Shown piece by piece: positions 34,027-45,596 of a stretch of 64,000 nt of DNA. The position numbers and the translations under genes are program-made. The stretch's first letter is position 1. Every line of letters starts with the position of its first letter. The notes under the pieces were generated by a model, which did no database searches, had not been told where the DNA came from, and saw only the letters and a list, made by a program, of their open reading frames with translations. The stretch comes from Amorphophallus konjac (lineage: Eukaryota > Streptophyta > Magnoliopsida > Alismatales > Araceae), in assembly GCA_022559845.1 (NCBI GenBank), contig CM040118.1, positions 263,027,519 to 263,091,518 of the forward strand, in the 5' to 3' direction.

Positions 34027-35135
34027 CTAGGAGCAAACGGCTCGGGACGAGCGGGCTCCTGAGGTCGAGCCATGGGGGCCCTCGGATACGTGCCAGAAGA
34101 GCCACGGGGCTCGACACTACGAAGGGGAAAAGAGCCCAACCGGTGGGGTGACTCGAACTCGGCCTCGAACTGCTCCAATTCGAGAGCAATCTGATACGCC
34201 TGCTCCAAAGTGGTCGCGTTGCAGCGAAAGAGTTCATATTGATAATTGGGCCGCATACCTCTCCGAAAGCGGGATATCGTCATGGTGCTCCCTTCCGTGA
34301 CCCCGCACCGCAAGTAATACTCATCGAACTCGGCGGTGTACTCGGTCACGGATCGGTTCCCTTGGGAGATGCTTTGCCACTTGTCTATGAGACGTTGGCG
34401 ATATGAGGCGGGAAGGTACTTCTCCCTCAACTTAGTTTTCACATCATCCCAAGTACTGATCTGGGGTTGACGTCGCTGGTTGAGCAGGCTCTCCACATTG
34501 ATCCAATAAGTTTGGGCCTGCCCTTGCAGCTTCATCTTTGCGTATCGGACTCTTCGGTGGTCCGTCATCTCAAACCACTCGAAGTACCGGTCCATGCCGG
34601 CCTCCCAATCTAAATACACCCTAGGGTCCAAGGACCCGCTAAAAGTGGGAGGGTCCGCACGCACGCCCCTAAGAATGCGGTCGTCATCCTCGTCATCACG
34701 ATTCCGTCGTTGATGACGACGACCGTTACCCCCTTGATCATTATCAGATGCATAATCATCCACCACATGCACCTGTTGAACCCCAACATTCTCCGCCTGA
34801 GCCCTTGGCACAGCAGGCTGCTGAACCGGCTCCTGTTGGCCGTTCGTCGACGTGGGTTGCGCCGCTACTGGGCCCCTCTCTAGGACGGCAATCCTCCCAA
34901 CAAGGCCTTGAATGGACTACTCCGAAACCCCGGCCTGATCCTCGAGGACCTTTATCCGCCCTTCTAGACGCGTCCCTATGCCATCCATACGCATACTAAG
35001 ACCATCCATACGCATGTCTAGACGATCCATGATGGCCCGGAACATCTCAGCCGTGGAAGACTCATCGGAACTACGGGCTCGGGACTCCGCCATAGGTGGT
35101 GGTGGCGAGTACTGGGTGCCTCGACGGGTGGGCAT
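33966..35135 (-). pseudogene. gag: Gag of F, one stop and one frame change
   Basis: I take the ATG at 35133-35135 (MPTRRGTQYS) as the start. The N-terminus has a leucine/methionine heptad stretch (DRLDMRMDGLSMRMDG) followed by a TAG at 34914-34916. Beyond it the frame is open to 33966 and holds a Ty3 retrotransposon Gag: DPRVYLDWEAGMDRYFEWFE, later LREKYLPASYR and FRRGMRPNYQYELF. The end becomes proline-rich and leaves the frame near 34006-34020, a region with five G in a row (34009-34013). I see no classic slippery heptamer, so a one-base loss is likelier than programmed frameshifting. Confidence 0.85.
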
Positions 35136-35439
35136 GCAACTGACACACGACCTAGAAGACACCGACTAATGCAAACACACACTAAATGATGCACTTAGAC
35201 CTAAACCAATATTCGGTACGGGGCGGAGTTAATCGATCCAAAGATCACTCCCACAAGTGTGCGACCTCCCGGTAGGCGTAGCCTAACGTTCGGACAACAC
35301 CTTTTAAGATACCGAATAAAGGGTGCAAATGCAATTTAAAACACACTCTTTTTTTTGTTGTTTTGAAAATAAGGATGATCCTAGACTCGACTTAGACCAT
35401 GATGCATGACTTATGCAACTACTACCCTAGACTCGACTT

Positions 35440-35451
35440 GCTCTGATACCA
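35440..35451 (-). other. Primer binding site of F
   Basis: TGGTATCAGAGC on the minus strand, three bases inside the right LTR. Confidence 0.92.
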
Positions 35452-35454
35452 AAC

Positions 35455-37756
35455 TGATGCGGGACGGACACGGGAGACGACACTATTAGGTGCCACCCTC
35501 GGACTCTAGATGAAGACGCGACCAGCAGCACACACCAGGGAGACACTAAGCCCGACACTACGAGCTCCTAGTGGCAAAACGTCGCTAACAGAAGTGAAAG
35601 CTCACTCGTCGTCCCAAGCGAGGGAAAGCGCAGACCGTGCGCGGTTAAGGAACCGGCGGAGGTCAAGGGTAGTCCGACTCAACTTCCGGACTCGGATCGA
35701 GTCACGGGACGGGTCACTCTCACTCTCACAGCGGTGACATGGACACACGGGCTAGTACCTACACTCTCGGCAGCGGCCTAAGACCGTATACTAGCTAAGC
35801 AATGTAACGCCAAGAAGTTCGGACTATTACCTCCACGCACTCAGCGTGGCTAAGACAACCCCGGCCAATAACGGACCCCCGGTTAACACAATTTTACAGC
35901 AGTACAATAATTTGACCCACTCCACGCAGGGAGGTAAAAGGTCACATGTGGGGCCCAGGAATCACACGAATTGGGTTGACGGGCAGCATCTTGATGTCGC
36001 CCGGCGGTGCCGAACTCCGCGTTTTCGTGCTTTCCGAACGGCGGGTTCTGCGGGCCCGCGGGGCCCACGGATGGCGCTGTCCTCCGGATCTGCGGGGGTG
36101 GGACCCACTATGATGGGGACCCCTGGTGGCGCGTCTCCACGGACGGCGGTCAGCGGGGAACACCGATCGGGGGTCGATCGGTCCCGATCTCCAAGCTTTG
36201 AAGTTGCTGTCCACGAGTTGAGGTTGCTGTTTTAGCAACGCGCGCTCCGGCGAAAACGGCCGCTGCGATCAGCCCCATGGTCGGAATGTGATGAAACCAG
36301 CGCCGTTGGAAAGAGAATTCAAAATCTTTCAACCTAGGGCTTGTGGAATCTTCTGAACCTCTGCGGACCTAGGCTTTAACTATTTTTCAATCCTCTATTG
36401 CACAGCTCCCGAAATATCAGATCAGCATATGAGTTTTTTGTAAATGGAAGTTGACCGCCTGCTTTCCGTTAGAATAAGGCTTCAAGCTCTTCTTCAACGT
36501 TGTAGGGAATCAAACCTCGAAATTGGGACAATTTTTGGAATTGGATTTAGAGGTGGTGGCAATTTGATATGATATTTGGAGTGACTAGTGGTCGGATCTG
36601 GGAACAGGTGGACAGAACTGTAGATGGGACTTAGAATGATTTTTAGAAAATATGAAATGGGCGAACCAAAAATTTAGAAAAATTTTGGATGAAGGGGTGG
36701 ATGGAAGGAAACTCCAGTAACATTTATGGGACTAACAGAAATCAAAAGATGCACCTAAGACAAGAAACAAAGGGCAGATATGAATCTGGACAGAACTCTG
36801 GCAGAACTGAAATGGAAGGGTGGATGAAAATCAAAAATTATGAAACGGGATCTGAATGACAAACCAAAATTTATGGAATATCCTTGACACCTCTGAAACC
36901 TCCAGTGAAATTCCCATATCTATCTGAGCTCGTGGCTGAGACACAAATTTCGTGGAAGTTGCTGTGGTACTGCACGGGCAGAACTCCGATGAAGACGATG
37001 GCGGTGCGGTGGTGGCTCGTGGCGGCGGCGGCGATCGTCGGAACTGATAAATGAGGCTTCCCACCTCAGAATGGAAGCCTTCACAGCATCCAAGGGGGAG
37101 AGGGAGGGGAGAGGAGGGGGGCGCACCAGCCCTTTACTCTTGAATTTGTGTGAATCAAATGGCATTAATTCAAGTAAAATGGAAAATACAAGTTTAAATA
37201 CCTTACATCTCACATCCATCCACAACCATTGGATCAAGGGGATAGGAATGAAGGGCTGGGATGGCATGTGACACACACACACAAAATAATAAAAAACTAA
37301 GGGGAGGGGGGGGGGCGGCCCTTGGACTAGATGTAGAATGTGGACTTGGTAGGTGGGGGTAGGTGGCCTCCTTGGACTTTTCAAGTCCATTGTCCCCCAT
37401 GTGTCATTTTACCAGTCAAACTTCTAGATGCCTCCATTTGGCATGTTGACTGACCCCACGTGGGACCCTAGGCTGAGGTGGCCCAATGGGATGGGGCCTG
37501 GGGGGCCCGTGGGGCCCACGGGGTCCGAATTACACATAAGCCCCTATTACAATCAAAATGGCAAACCGAATACAACGAAATAAACGCAAATTACACACAC
37601 ATAAGGGCTAACTAAATATGATAAATGGGGACTCAGGGGGGTGTCTCCAGGCTGTCTCCGAGTCAAATAGATGCTGAGGTGGCTCGAGTCGTGCTCCGTG
37701 TGCGGTACCGGTGGCTCGGCGTATCGTGCCGATCAACTGCTCGGGTGTCCGCACCA
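35455..37756 (-). repeat. LTR of F, right copy (5' LTR)
   Basis: 2302 bp, nearly identical to 27762-30061. It also carries the copy of the pol C-terminal coding sequence (37629-37756), here not attached to pol. Confidence 0.95.
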
Positions 37757-37761
37757 AGCAG
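37757..37761. repeat. Target site duplication of F, right copy (AGCAG)
   Basis: Partner of 27757-27761. Confidence 0.95.
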
Positions 37762-38397
37762 AGGGTGAGAGGGGTGTTGTTTCTTTTTCGTCAAAACAAC
37801 AACAACTGCAACAAGGAAGAGGAATGAAGGAGCTTGGCTCCTTTACGTGCTGACGCCGCGGATGCTTGCAGGAGGAAAAAGGATTCAGTTGCAAGATGAC
37901 GAGGACGCAGATTGGCAAGTAGAAGTGCAACTTAGGCTGTTACGATCGACGGGGTGGTGGTTTTATAAGACTTTCAATGTTCTGGAGGGTTCTATTATTC
38001 GTAATTGGAAGGTTTTACGTGTGAAATTGGCAGGGTCTTAAACCTACTATGCATGGTCGCCTCCCTTCCGGTTAGACAGTCGCCTGCTAAGTTTCGTACA
38101 TGAAACCCTAAACCCATGAGTTCGAACATACAAGGCACTTGGTTGGGTAAGTATGTGCATGGTTGCACATGGGGCATGTAGGTGGCTTGGGTTTTGGGGT
38201 ATAACTGGTTTGTATGGACACTTGGGTTGGCCTTGCTAGAAGGCTTACGTGGGTTTGGGCCAAGTGTTGAGATGCACAAGGCTTTTTACATATAAAAGGG
38301 TTGGTTCTTCTTATATCTATATATGTAGGCTTGGCCCATTTAGATGTATATATATATACATGGATATGTGTTATTCATTCATAATATAACATATACC

Positions 38398-38398
<1 letters not shown>

Positions 38399-38437
<39 letters not shown>
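38399..38437. repeat. (TA)n microsatellite in LTR E
   Basis: Uninterrupted TA run in the first copy of the duplication. The matching run in the second copy is 40026-40053. Confidence 0.9.
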
Positions 38438-38439
<2 letters not shown>

Positions 38440-38616
38440 GTTATTCATTTGCCTTGGTATAATATATATATATATGTGGGTTTATGGGCTTATAGGTTTT
38501 GTATTAATGGTAGGAGATAATAATGTGTTAAGGCCCATTAATGTCATGCATTTCTCTTGGCTTGTTTTATATATGCGTTAAAGCTCGTTATATTTAAGTA
38601 CCTATATATATATTTA

Positions 38617-40215
38617 TTTTTTATAATTTTTTGTAACATATTTTAATAGATATCAATTTTCAAAGATATTGTTACAAGATATATATATATATATTGACGA
38701 CATGTGTTACGTCGTCAAAAGATTTGACGACAATTCTTATTGTCGTCATTTCTTTACAAATTGTCTCAACTTTAGTCCTCTCGTTTCTCGACGTAACTAC
38801 GTCGGAATCGAGCCTATGATATACCGAAATGACGGGCTCAAAAAACTCTACTTAACTGGATGTTCAAAATAATTTTTCGTTGAGAGATGAGAGATCTTGA
38901 GATAGGGGGCACGAAAAATGGTGCAACCACTCTCACTACCTCGGTCTCCATCCCACTAGTACGCCCATAAATTTTCATAGCCAAAGGAGACTCCGATACC
39001 CACGTACAAGTTATTAAGGCGAAAACTCTATAACTAACTTCTATAGTATTAAACCAAAACACGAAAGAAATCATGTAGTAAAAATCATGCAGAGATATCA
39101 TGTGAGGTTTAATCTAATTATAATCTTTGGCATGAAGAGAGAACACCTACAATGATGAATTAAATTTTTTGTTTGGGCTACGAAACTTGAGAAGACCTAC
39201 CTTAAGTGGAGATTTCTGTGATGAACTGTAAAGGAGACTTGCTGGAACGATACTATGTTCGAAATAGAGTATGAGATGACCGTCTCCTTGTGCAACAGGA
39301 GGAAGACGAAAGGAAGAAGACTCCCTTCCCTGGTGGCTTTACGCACGGCCCTCAGTTCTCTGCAAGTGATGAAGCAGAGGGTGAGAGAGGTGTTGTTTCT
39401 TTTTTGTCAAAACAACAACAACCGCAACAAGGAAGAGGAATGAAGGAACATGACTCCTTTACGTGCTGACGTCGCGGATGCTTGCAGGAGGAAAAAGGAT
39501 TCAGCTGTAGGATGACGAGGACGCAGATCGGCAAGTAGAAGTGCAACTTAGGCTGTTACGATCGACGGGGTGGTGGTTTTATAAGACTTTCAATGTTCTA
39601 GAGGGTTCTATTGTTCGTAATTGGAAGGTTTTATGTGTGAAATTGGCAGGGTCTTAAACCTACTATGCATGGTCGCCTCCCTTCCGGTTAGACAGCCGCC
39701 TGCTAAGTTTCGTACATGAAACCCTAAACCCACGAGTTCAAACATACAAGGCACTTGGTTGGGTAAGTATGTGCATGGTTGCACGTGGGGCATGCAGGTG
39801 GCTTGGGTTTTGGGGTATAACTGGTTTGTATGGACACTTGGGTTGGCCTTGCTAGAAGGCTTACGTGGGTTTGGGCCAAGTGTTGAGATGCACAAGGCTT
39901 TTTACATATAAAAGGGTTGGTTCTTCTTATATCTATATATGTAGGCTTGGCCCATTTAGATGTATATATATATACATGGATGTGTTATTCATTCATAATA
40001 TAACATATACCCTTTATATCTATAGATATATATATATATATATATATATATATGGGTTATTCATTTGCCTTGGTATAATATATATATATATATGTGGGTT
40101 TATGGGCTTATAGGTTTTGTATTAATGATAGGAGATAATAATTTGTTAAGGCCCATTAATGTCATGCATTTCTCTTGGCTTGTTTTATATATGCGTTAAA
40201 GCTCATTAAGTACCT
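38617..40215 (-). repeat. Second copy of the ~1.6-kb duplicated segment in E
   Basis: Near-identical to 26943-27761 plus 37762-38616. The junction at ~38600-38620 joins the AAGTACCTATATATA tail motif (seen also at ~40208) to the TTTTTTATAATTTTTTG start motif (seen at ~26945). Both are AT-rich runs, fitting crossover in simple sequence. No gene is seen. Confidence 0.85.
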
Positions 40216-40312
40216 ATATATATATATATATAGCTTAATTATTTATCATTTTCACATATGTTTAATTCATTTAGAATATATTTATTCTTTTTTATTTATC
40301 CAGGGTCTTACA

Positions 40313-41513
40313 TCTATAAACTTCCCCATCATGATAGAACGAAGGTTAAGCTAACAATATGCATAGGATTCATGTATTATGACAAAGAGAATTATCTTAG
40401 TTCATTAGGGCTAAGAAAGATGCATGGATGTATAGATCCTATTAAAACATGAAATTCTCCATACACAATACATGAAATCAAGTGCAATAAGATGGTTTTT
40501 AATCCTAACATGATAATTTAGCCGTTCATGACATGACCTACCTCTGCTAAGGCTTTTAGGCTTAGAATTTGATGTTGGAAGTCGACCCTTAAGACTGCAC
40601 TTCCTGTTGTAAATTAGTAACTTCACGTCCTAATATCTCTTGATCCACTTGACCTAATGACGTGAACTTGGAGGGTAAGAAGTAGATACCAAGGGGAACA
40701 AAAATTTCTAAAGGTACTAATGCTAATTACTTCGATTTGGTTTCCTAATTCCTTGATCTTCACCGGACTTTCGCTCAGTTTTCTGGGTCGCTAATGTGGA
40801 ACCAGCAACTTTACAGGCTGCTATCTCCTTGTGTGCTTGATCTCCTATCACGAAATTTTGAGGGATGTTAGTCCTATGTATTGGGAATTAAAAACATCTA
40901 AATAACTTACCCAAAATAATACCTCCTTACCTTGATTCCACGCGAGCCAAATGCAAGGGTCGTACAGGTCAAAACTAGGTCATATTTATAGGGTTTGGCT
41001 AAGGTTTGAGGATTAGAACGATCCTAGAATCCTTATTAACCTTAGATTGACTTCTGAGAGTCCTTAAGATGTTTACTCCTTCCCATCTCGATCCCTAGGT
41101 GATAGAACCTTAAAAATCTAATCTTTTTGCTCTTTCTTCAATTCAAGGAACTGAAAGAATGTAGCAGTCGAATAATGGGCCGCTTTATTGGATGTAGCGG
41201 TTGCACGATAGACCGCCACAGATCCTAGGCGCCGAATTTGAATTGCTTCAAACTCTTTTATTCTATTATCCACCCCATTATCCAATTAATGGATATTTAT
41301 CTTTATATTCCGTGAATAAATTAATTAACCTTCTAGAATATGGGCCAAACTTCATGGGCTTGGTCCTTAAATCCTTTGGGCTTTATTTAAATAGGCTAGG
41401 TTAATTGTTCATCATAATTGGGCCTTAATAATGATTCATTTATTAATTCATTTGGGCCATTATAAATTCCAAAAAATTCCTAGAAATAAATTATAAAATT
41501 CCGGGGCATTACA
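40313..41513 (-). repeat. Left LTR of D, inner part
   Basis: Continuation of 23299-25142 after E, matching 58840-60039, ending GGGGCATTACA. It contains a minus-strand TATA box (CTATAAATA, 40983-40991) and two more palindromic units (41162-41221). Confidence 0.93.
40983..40991 (-). promoter_or_regulatory. TATA box of LTR D, left copy
   Basis: CTATAAATA on the minus strand, flanked by GC-containing sequence. It is conserved in the right LTR (59506-59514), the copy that would drive element transcription. Confidence 0.6.
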
Positions 41514-41530
41514 CCCTCCCCCACTTAAGA
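41514..41530 (-). other. Polypurine tract of D
   Basis: Minus-strand AAGTGGGGGAGGG abutting the left LTR. G has the same motif and adjoining sequence (47089-47102), so D and G are related lineages. Confidence 0.85.
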
Positions 41531-42900
41531 GAATTTGGTCTCTAAATTCAATACATAGATTATATGGAGAGTGTACTTACAATTAAATAACTCCGGATAT
41601 TTCTTGCGCATAGCTTCCTCCGACTCCCATGTTTCTCCTGACTTTGTCCACTTGATCTTGACCATAGGAATAATTTTATTCCGAAGTTGACGTACCTCCC
41701 GTTCAAGGATCCTGATTGGATTTTGCTCATTTGTCAAATCCTTCTTAATCTCTAGATTGTCGTAGGTGATGACATGGAAAGGATCATAAACATATTTCTT
41801 CAACATAGAAACATGGAATATGTCATGAACTCCTACTAGTTGTGAAGGCAAAGCCAGTCGATAAGCCACTTCATCGACCCTTTCTAGAAATTCAAATGGG
41901 CCAATGAATCTTGGGGTAAGCTTGCCTTTAATGCCAAATCTCCGAATACCACGACCCAGAGAAACTTTAAGATACACATGATCTCCCACTTGGAACTCCA
42001 AGTTGCGTCTTCGATTATCAGCATAAGATTTCTACCGGTCTTCGGCCATCTAGAGTCTTTCTCGAATAAGTTTATTCTTCTCGGTAGTATCCCTAATAAT
42101 GCCAAGACCGAGAAATTACATTTCTCCTTCTTCATTCCAACAAATAAGGGAACGCCAGCTTCTTCCATATAGAGCTTCAAAATGTGCCATTTGAATGCTA
42201 GCTTTGTAGCTATTATTGTATACAAATTATACTAGAGGCAAGTGATCATGCCAACTTCCTCCAAAATCAATAGCACAAACCCTGAGCATATCTTCCACCA
42301 CTTGATTTGTCCTTTCAGTTTGACCATCGGTTTGTGAATGGAATGCCATGCTAAAGTTTAGTCGGGTACCTAAAGAATGTTGTAGACCCTTCCAGAACTG
42401 TGATGTGAATCGAGGATCTCGATCAGAAATGATAGTGACAGGGATACCATGTAATTTGATGATTTCCCTTATGTATACTGCCGCTAGAATATCCACAGAC
42501 CACCGACTTTTTATTGGCAGAAAATATGCAGACTTAGTCAATCGGTCTATGATTACCCATATACCATTGTGCCCACCTCTTGTTTTAGGTAAACCCATAA
42601 TGAAATCCATCCTTATACCTTCCCATTTCTATTCGGGAATATTCAAGGGGTGTAATTTACCTGCGGGTCTTAAATGTTCTGCCTTTACTTGTTGATAAGT
42701 GAGACATCGAGACATGAAATCTGCTATTTCTCTTTTCATGTTAGGCCACCAGAAGTTCCTTTTAAGATCTTGATATATTTTAGTACCACCAGGGTGAATG
42801 GTGTACTTGGAACTATGAGCTTCTTCTAGGATCAGTTTCTTAGTATCAACGTGATCCGGTATACAAATCCGGCCCTTGAATAGCAACCTTCCATCATTGG
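41525..42900 (-). pseudogene. pol: Integrase and chromodomain of D, broken
   Basis: Pieces in at least three frames. 42629-42886 holds the integrase zinc site (HSSKYTIH...CLTYQQ), where the second Cys is Tyr. 42227-42610 holds the catalytic core with MDFIMGL, SDRDPRFTS and TDGQTERTNQ, so the three acidic residues are present. 41525-42001 holds the C-terminal part with IGPFEFLERV and a chromodomain-like end (VKIKWTKSGETWESEEAMRK). A frameshift and stops lie between 42000 and 42230. Integrase would insert the element DNA; this copy is inactive. Confidence 0.87.
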
Positions 42901-43059
42901 CAATCGAGAAATCCGGCCTTTACTCAATATTTAGCTTTAATCTCCAGTAATACTGGGTCATTGTCTTGTAGCTTGACCAGATCTTCTATTAATGTGGGTT
43001 GAGCTCGAATATTGGCTATAAAATAATCTTCCTTCTTTCATGTCAATATCTAGCTTCTA

Positions 43060-43500
43060 CTGAGCAAATTGCGAGATGAGATTAGTCATACTAATCATGA
43101 GAGTTGATAGTTTTCCCTTTAGTTTTCTGTTGAGTGCATCTGCCACAGCATTAGCCTTGCTAGGATGATATTGGATAGCAAAATCAAAGTCCTTTAAGTA
43201 TACCAACCATCTTCTTTGCCTCATATTCAGTCCCTTTTAGGAGAACAAATATTTTAAACTCTTGTGGTCTGAGTAGACCGTGAATCTTTCTCCGTAAAGG
43301 TAGTGATGCCAAATTTTTAAGGCAAATATAACAGCCGCCAATTCAAAATCGTGTACGGGATAATTCTCCTCGTGACGCTTCAACTGTCTTGAAGAATAGC
43401 AAATTACTTTCCCAGTTTGAATAAGAACGCACCCTAGGCCAATGCTAGATGCATCCGTATAGACTTCAAATCCACCACCCTCAACGGGCAATGATAATAT
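43060..43500 (-). pseudogene. pol: RNase H of D, broken
   Basis: 43237-43491 reads through [14 protein letters not shown], the E-containing helix [15 protein letters not shown] and [11 protein letters not shown], covering the usual acidic active-site residues. It stops right after YLFS. The following Ty3-type [14 protein letters not shown] segment continues in the same frame before more stops. Confidence 0.85.
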
Positions 43501-43572
43501 AGGGGCTGTAGTGAGATGATCCTTAAGAGTTAAGAAACTCTCTTCGCATTCCTCCGACCATAAAAAAGGATT

Positions 43573-44099
43573 TTATTTTCTTGTAAGTCTTGTCAAAGGA
43601 ACATCAATCTTAGAAAAATCCTCAATAAACCTTCTGTAATACCCAGCGAGACCTAGAAAGCTTCTTACTTCTGACACGGTCGTTGGCCGGCTCCAGTTCT
43701 TAACTGTTTCCACTTTAGAAGGATCAACAACGATACCTTCCTCTGAAATAATGTGACCAAGGAATGAAACTTCCTTTAGCCAGAACTCGCACTTATTGAG
43801 CTTTGCATAGAGTTTGTGGTCTCTTAAAGTCTGCAAGGCTATTTTCAAATGTTCTTCATGTTCTTCCTTTATCTTGGAGTAAATAAGAATGTCATCAATA
43901 AAGATGACCACAAACTGGTCCAGATAAGGCTGGAAAACTTTGTTCATAAGTTGCATAAATGCTGTTGGGGCATTGGTTAACCCGGACGGCATTACAACAA
44001 ACTCATAATGACCATAACGGCTTCGAAAAGTAGTATTGAATATGTCATCATCCTTAATCCTGAGCTGGTGATATCCTGACCTGAGGTCTATCTTGGAGA
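43573..44099 (-). pseudogene. pol: Reverse transcriptase of D, C-terminal part
   Basis: From the G insertion point the frame reads [17 protein letters not shown] (usual MPFGLTNAP), then [10 protein letters not shown], the catalytic Asp pair, and the LAGYYRRFI thumb motif, ending at a stop at 43573-43575. The N-terminal part is at 54684-55069 on the other side of G. Confidence 0.9.
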
Positions 44100-44104
44100 A
44101 GTAT
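44100..44104. repeat. Target site duplication of G, left copy (AGTAT)
   Basis: AGTAT here and at 54679-54683. It lies inside the Tyr-Phe codons of D's reverse transcriptase YFSK motif. Confidence 0.95.
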
Positions 44105-45596
44105 TGTCACACCCCGAGCGCGGAAGGAACTCGGAGACGCGTGACGAGTTTATATCGATCATGTCAATCAGAGCGTTAGTGTATTCGACACAAAGATAGA
44201 GCGCGCAAGAGTAAAATGACCCAATCCTTTATTTCATCAAAACCTTCAAAGTACTTATATTACAATCCTCTTAATGAAAGTGCTAAGACTCAATAAAATG
44301 AAAAGTACAATGATTGACTCAAGAATGTAGAAAAGACAAGACTAGATAACGCTTGGATAGTTGGAGTAGCTCTAATCTCATCACTCTTGACTTTCCCCAT
44401 CCGAAAGAGTTTCATCCTCGGACTTACCTGAAAAATAAGGGAAAAACACTATGTGAGCGAACGCTCAGTAGGGATTATATCTCAAGAGCTAACTTGCTTT
44501 AAGTAAATTACAAGTTCGATGAATGCAATTTAGCTATGCATGTTCGCGTAAAACGACAATAGAGAATGTATAATAAGAGAATAGAGAATGTATATCAAGT
44601 GATAGTGAGTGAACTAGCAAGTCTTTCAAGAACTCATGTTAAGATAGCAAGATAATCAAGCACGTACATCTATCATGTCAAGTGATCATGTCATGTCAAG
44701 AATTGGCTATCATGTTTCAAGCAAGTATAATAAATACCCTTTCCGGTTACGCAAGTCATGTCATGTCAAGTCAAGTCAAGTACGAGATTTGTGGAATGTC
44801 TATCAAGCTAGTCATGCACTTCGGTACAATGCCATACCATGATCATTACGACTCCCATGGGCACTAGTACTTTTGGGCGCACCTCCCAGGACCAGATCGG
44901 GCCCTATATGCGCAGGCATTCATCATGTATTTTCGACATCCACTATAGTTATAGCCAATATAGAATTCCATGGATTCAAGCTGGAATGAACTTTAAGGTA
45001 GATCGTGTGGAATAGAATCACAAGGATTGAACATGTAGGGATGATAATAACGGTATAACCACGATTCGTATTAAAACTAGGTGGAATCAGCTCCCTAACT
45101 TGGGTGCCAAGATAATAAGAATAAACGCTCATATAGAGATGGTCGCTCGTTCTTGTACATGATAAGGTAGATAGAATTAGTGTCCACAAGTATGGCACAT
45201 CATTCTTAAGCAGTATTAATGGCATGGTTTCCCCTTCCATTAAAGAGTATTCTCATGACATCGAAATAGCATATCATGAGGGCCGGTATACCATGTTTCT
45301 TTAGAGTGACATGAAAATCAAGTAGTGTCATGGGATTTGATGGTACAACCTGCTCGGCTGCCTTGAGTCAATCCAAGGCTAGCAAAGCCTTACGGAGGTC
45401 TCTATGATAAAGTCACCGGTCCAAAGGAATGGAATGTCCCAAGGAGTGTTCATCTATCACCGAGAAATAGTGGGTAATCGATAAAACATCATGAAACGTG
45501 GGGCTATATTCACGGAATGGAATATAGTGCCAGTGTACACAACCCATGGTCAAGGGTTATAGAAAACCATGAAAATCAAGAAATTAGGAGATCGGT

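Larger units (their letters stand above)
27762..37756 (-). mobile_element. Element F: near-intact Ty3 chromovirus
   Basis: 9995 bp, LTRs 2300 and 2302 bp with TG/CA ends, primer site, PPT, exact 5-bp target duplication, gag and a full pol. The first ~260 aligned LTR bases show about four differences by eye, fewer than in C or G, so this is likely the youngest insertion. Defects seen: one in-frame TAG in gag and one frame change between gag and pol. Pol runs into the 3' LTR and ends in a chromodomain plus tail, a layout known from CRM-type chromoviruses; lineage is not settled here. Confidence 0.93.
26943..38616 (-). repeat. First copy of the ~1.6-kb duplicated segment in E (split by F)
   Basis: 26943-27761 plus 37762-38616, about 1.67 kb, matches 38617-40215. 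Most of the length difference comes from the (AT)n run at 27006-27079. F sits only in this copy, so duplication came before F. Confidence 0.85.
25143..40312 (-). mobile_element. Element E: solo LTR of a chromovirus, with internal tandem duplication and nested F
   Basis: It begins TGTCACGCCCCGAGCGCGG, like the LTRs of G, and ends GGTCTTACA. No second LTR start, primer site, PPT or internal coding DNA of this family is present. Removing F leaves ~5.17 kb: a 1.8-kb head, two ~1.6-kb copies of a middle segment and a 0.1-kb tail. The simplest reading is a solo LTR made by recombination between two LTRs that paired out of register. Orientation is inferred from G and D. Confidence 0.75.

Noticed and set aside
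33896..34237. 113-codon frame at the gag/pol border of F
   Set aside because: Third frame over a proline/serine-rich coding segment; the gag and pol frames explain the sequence.
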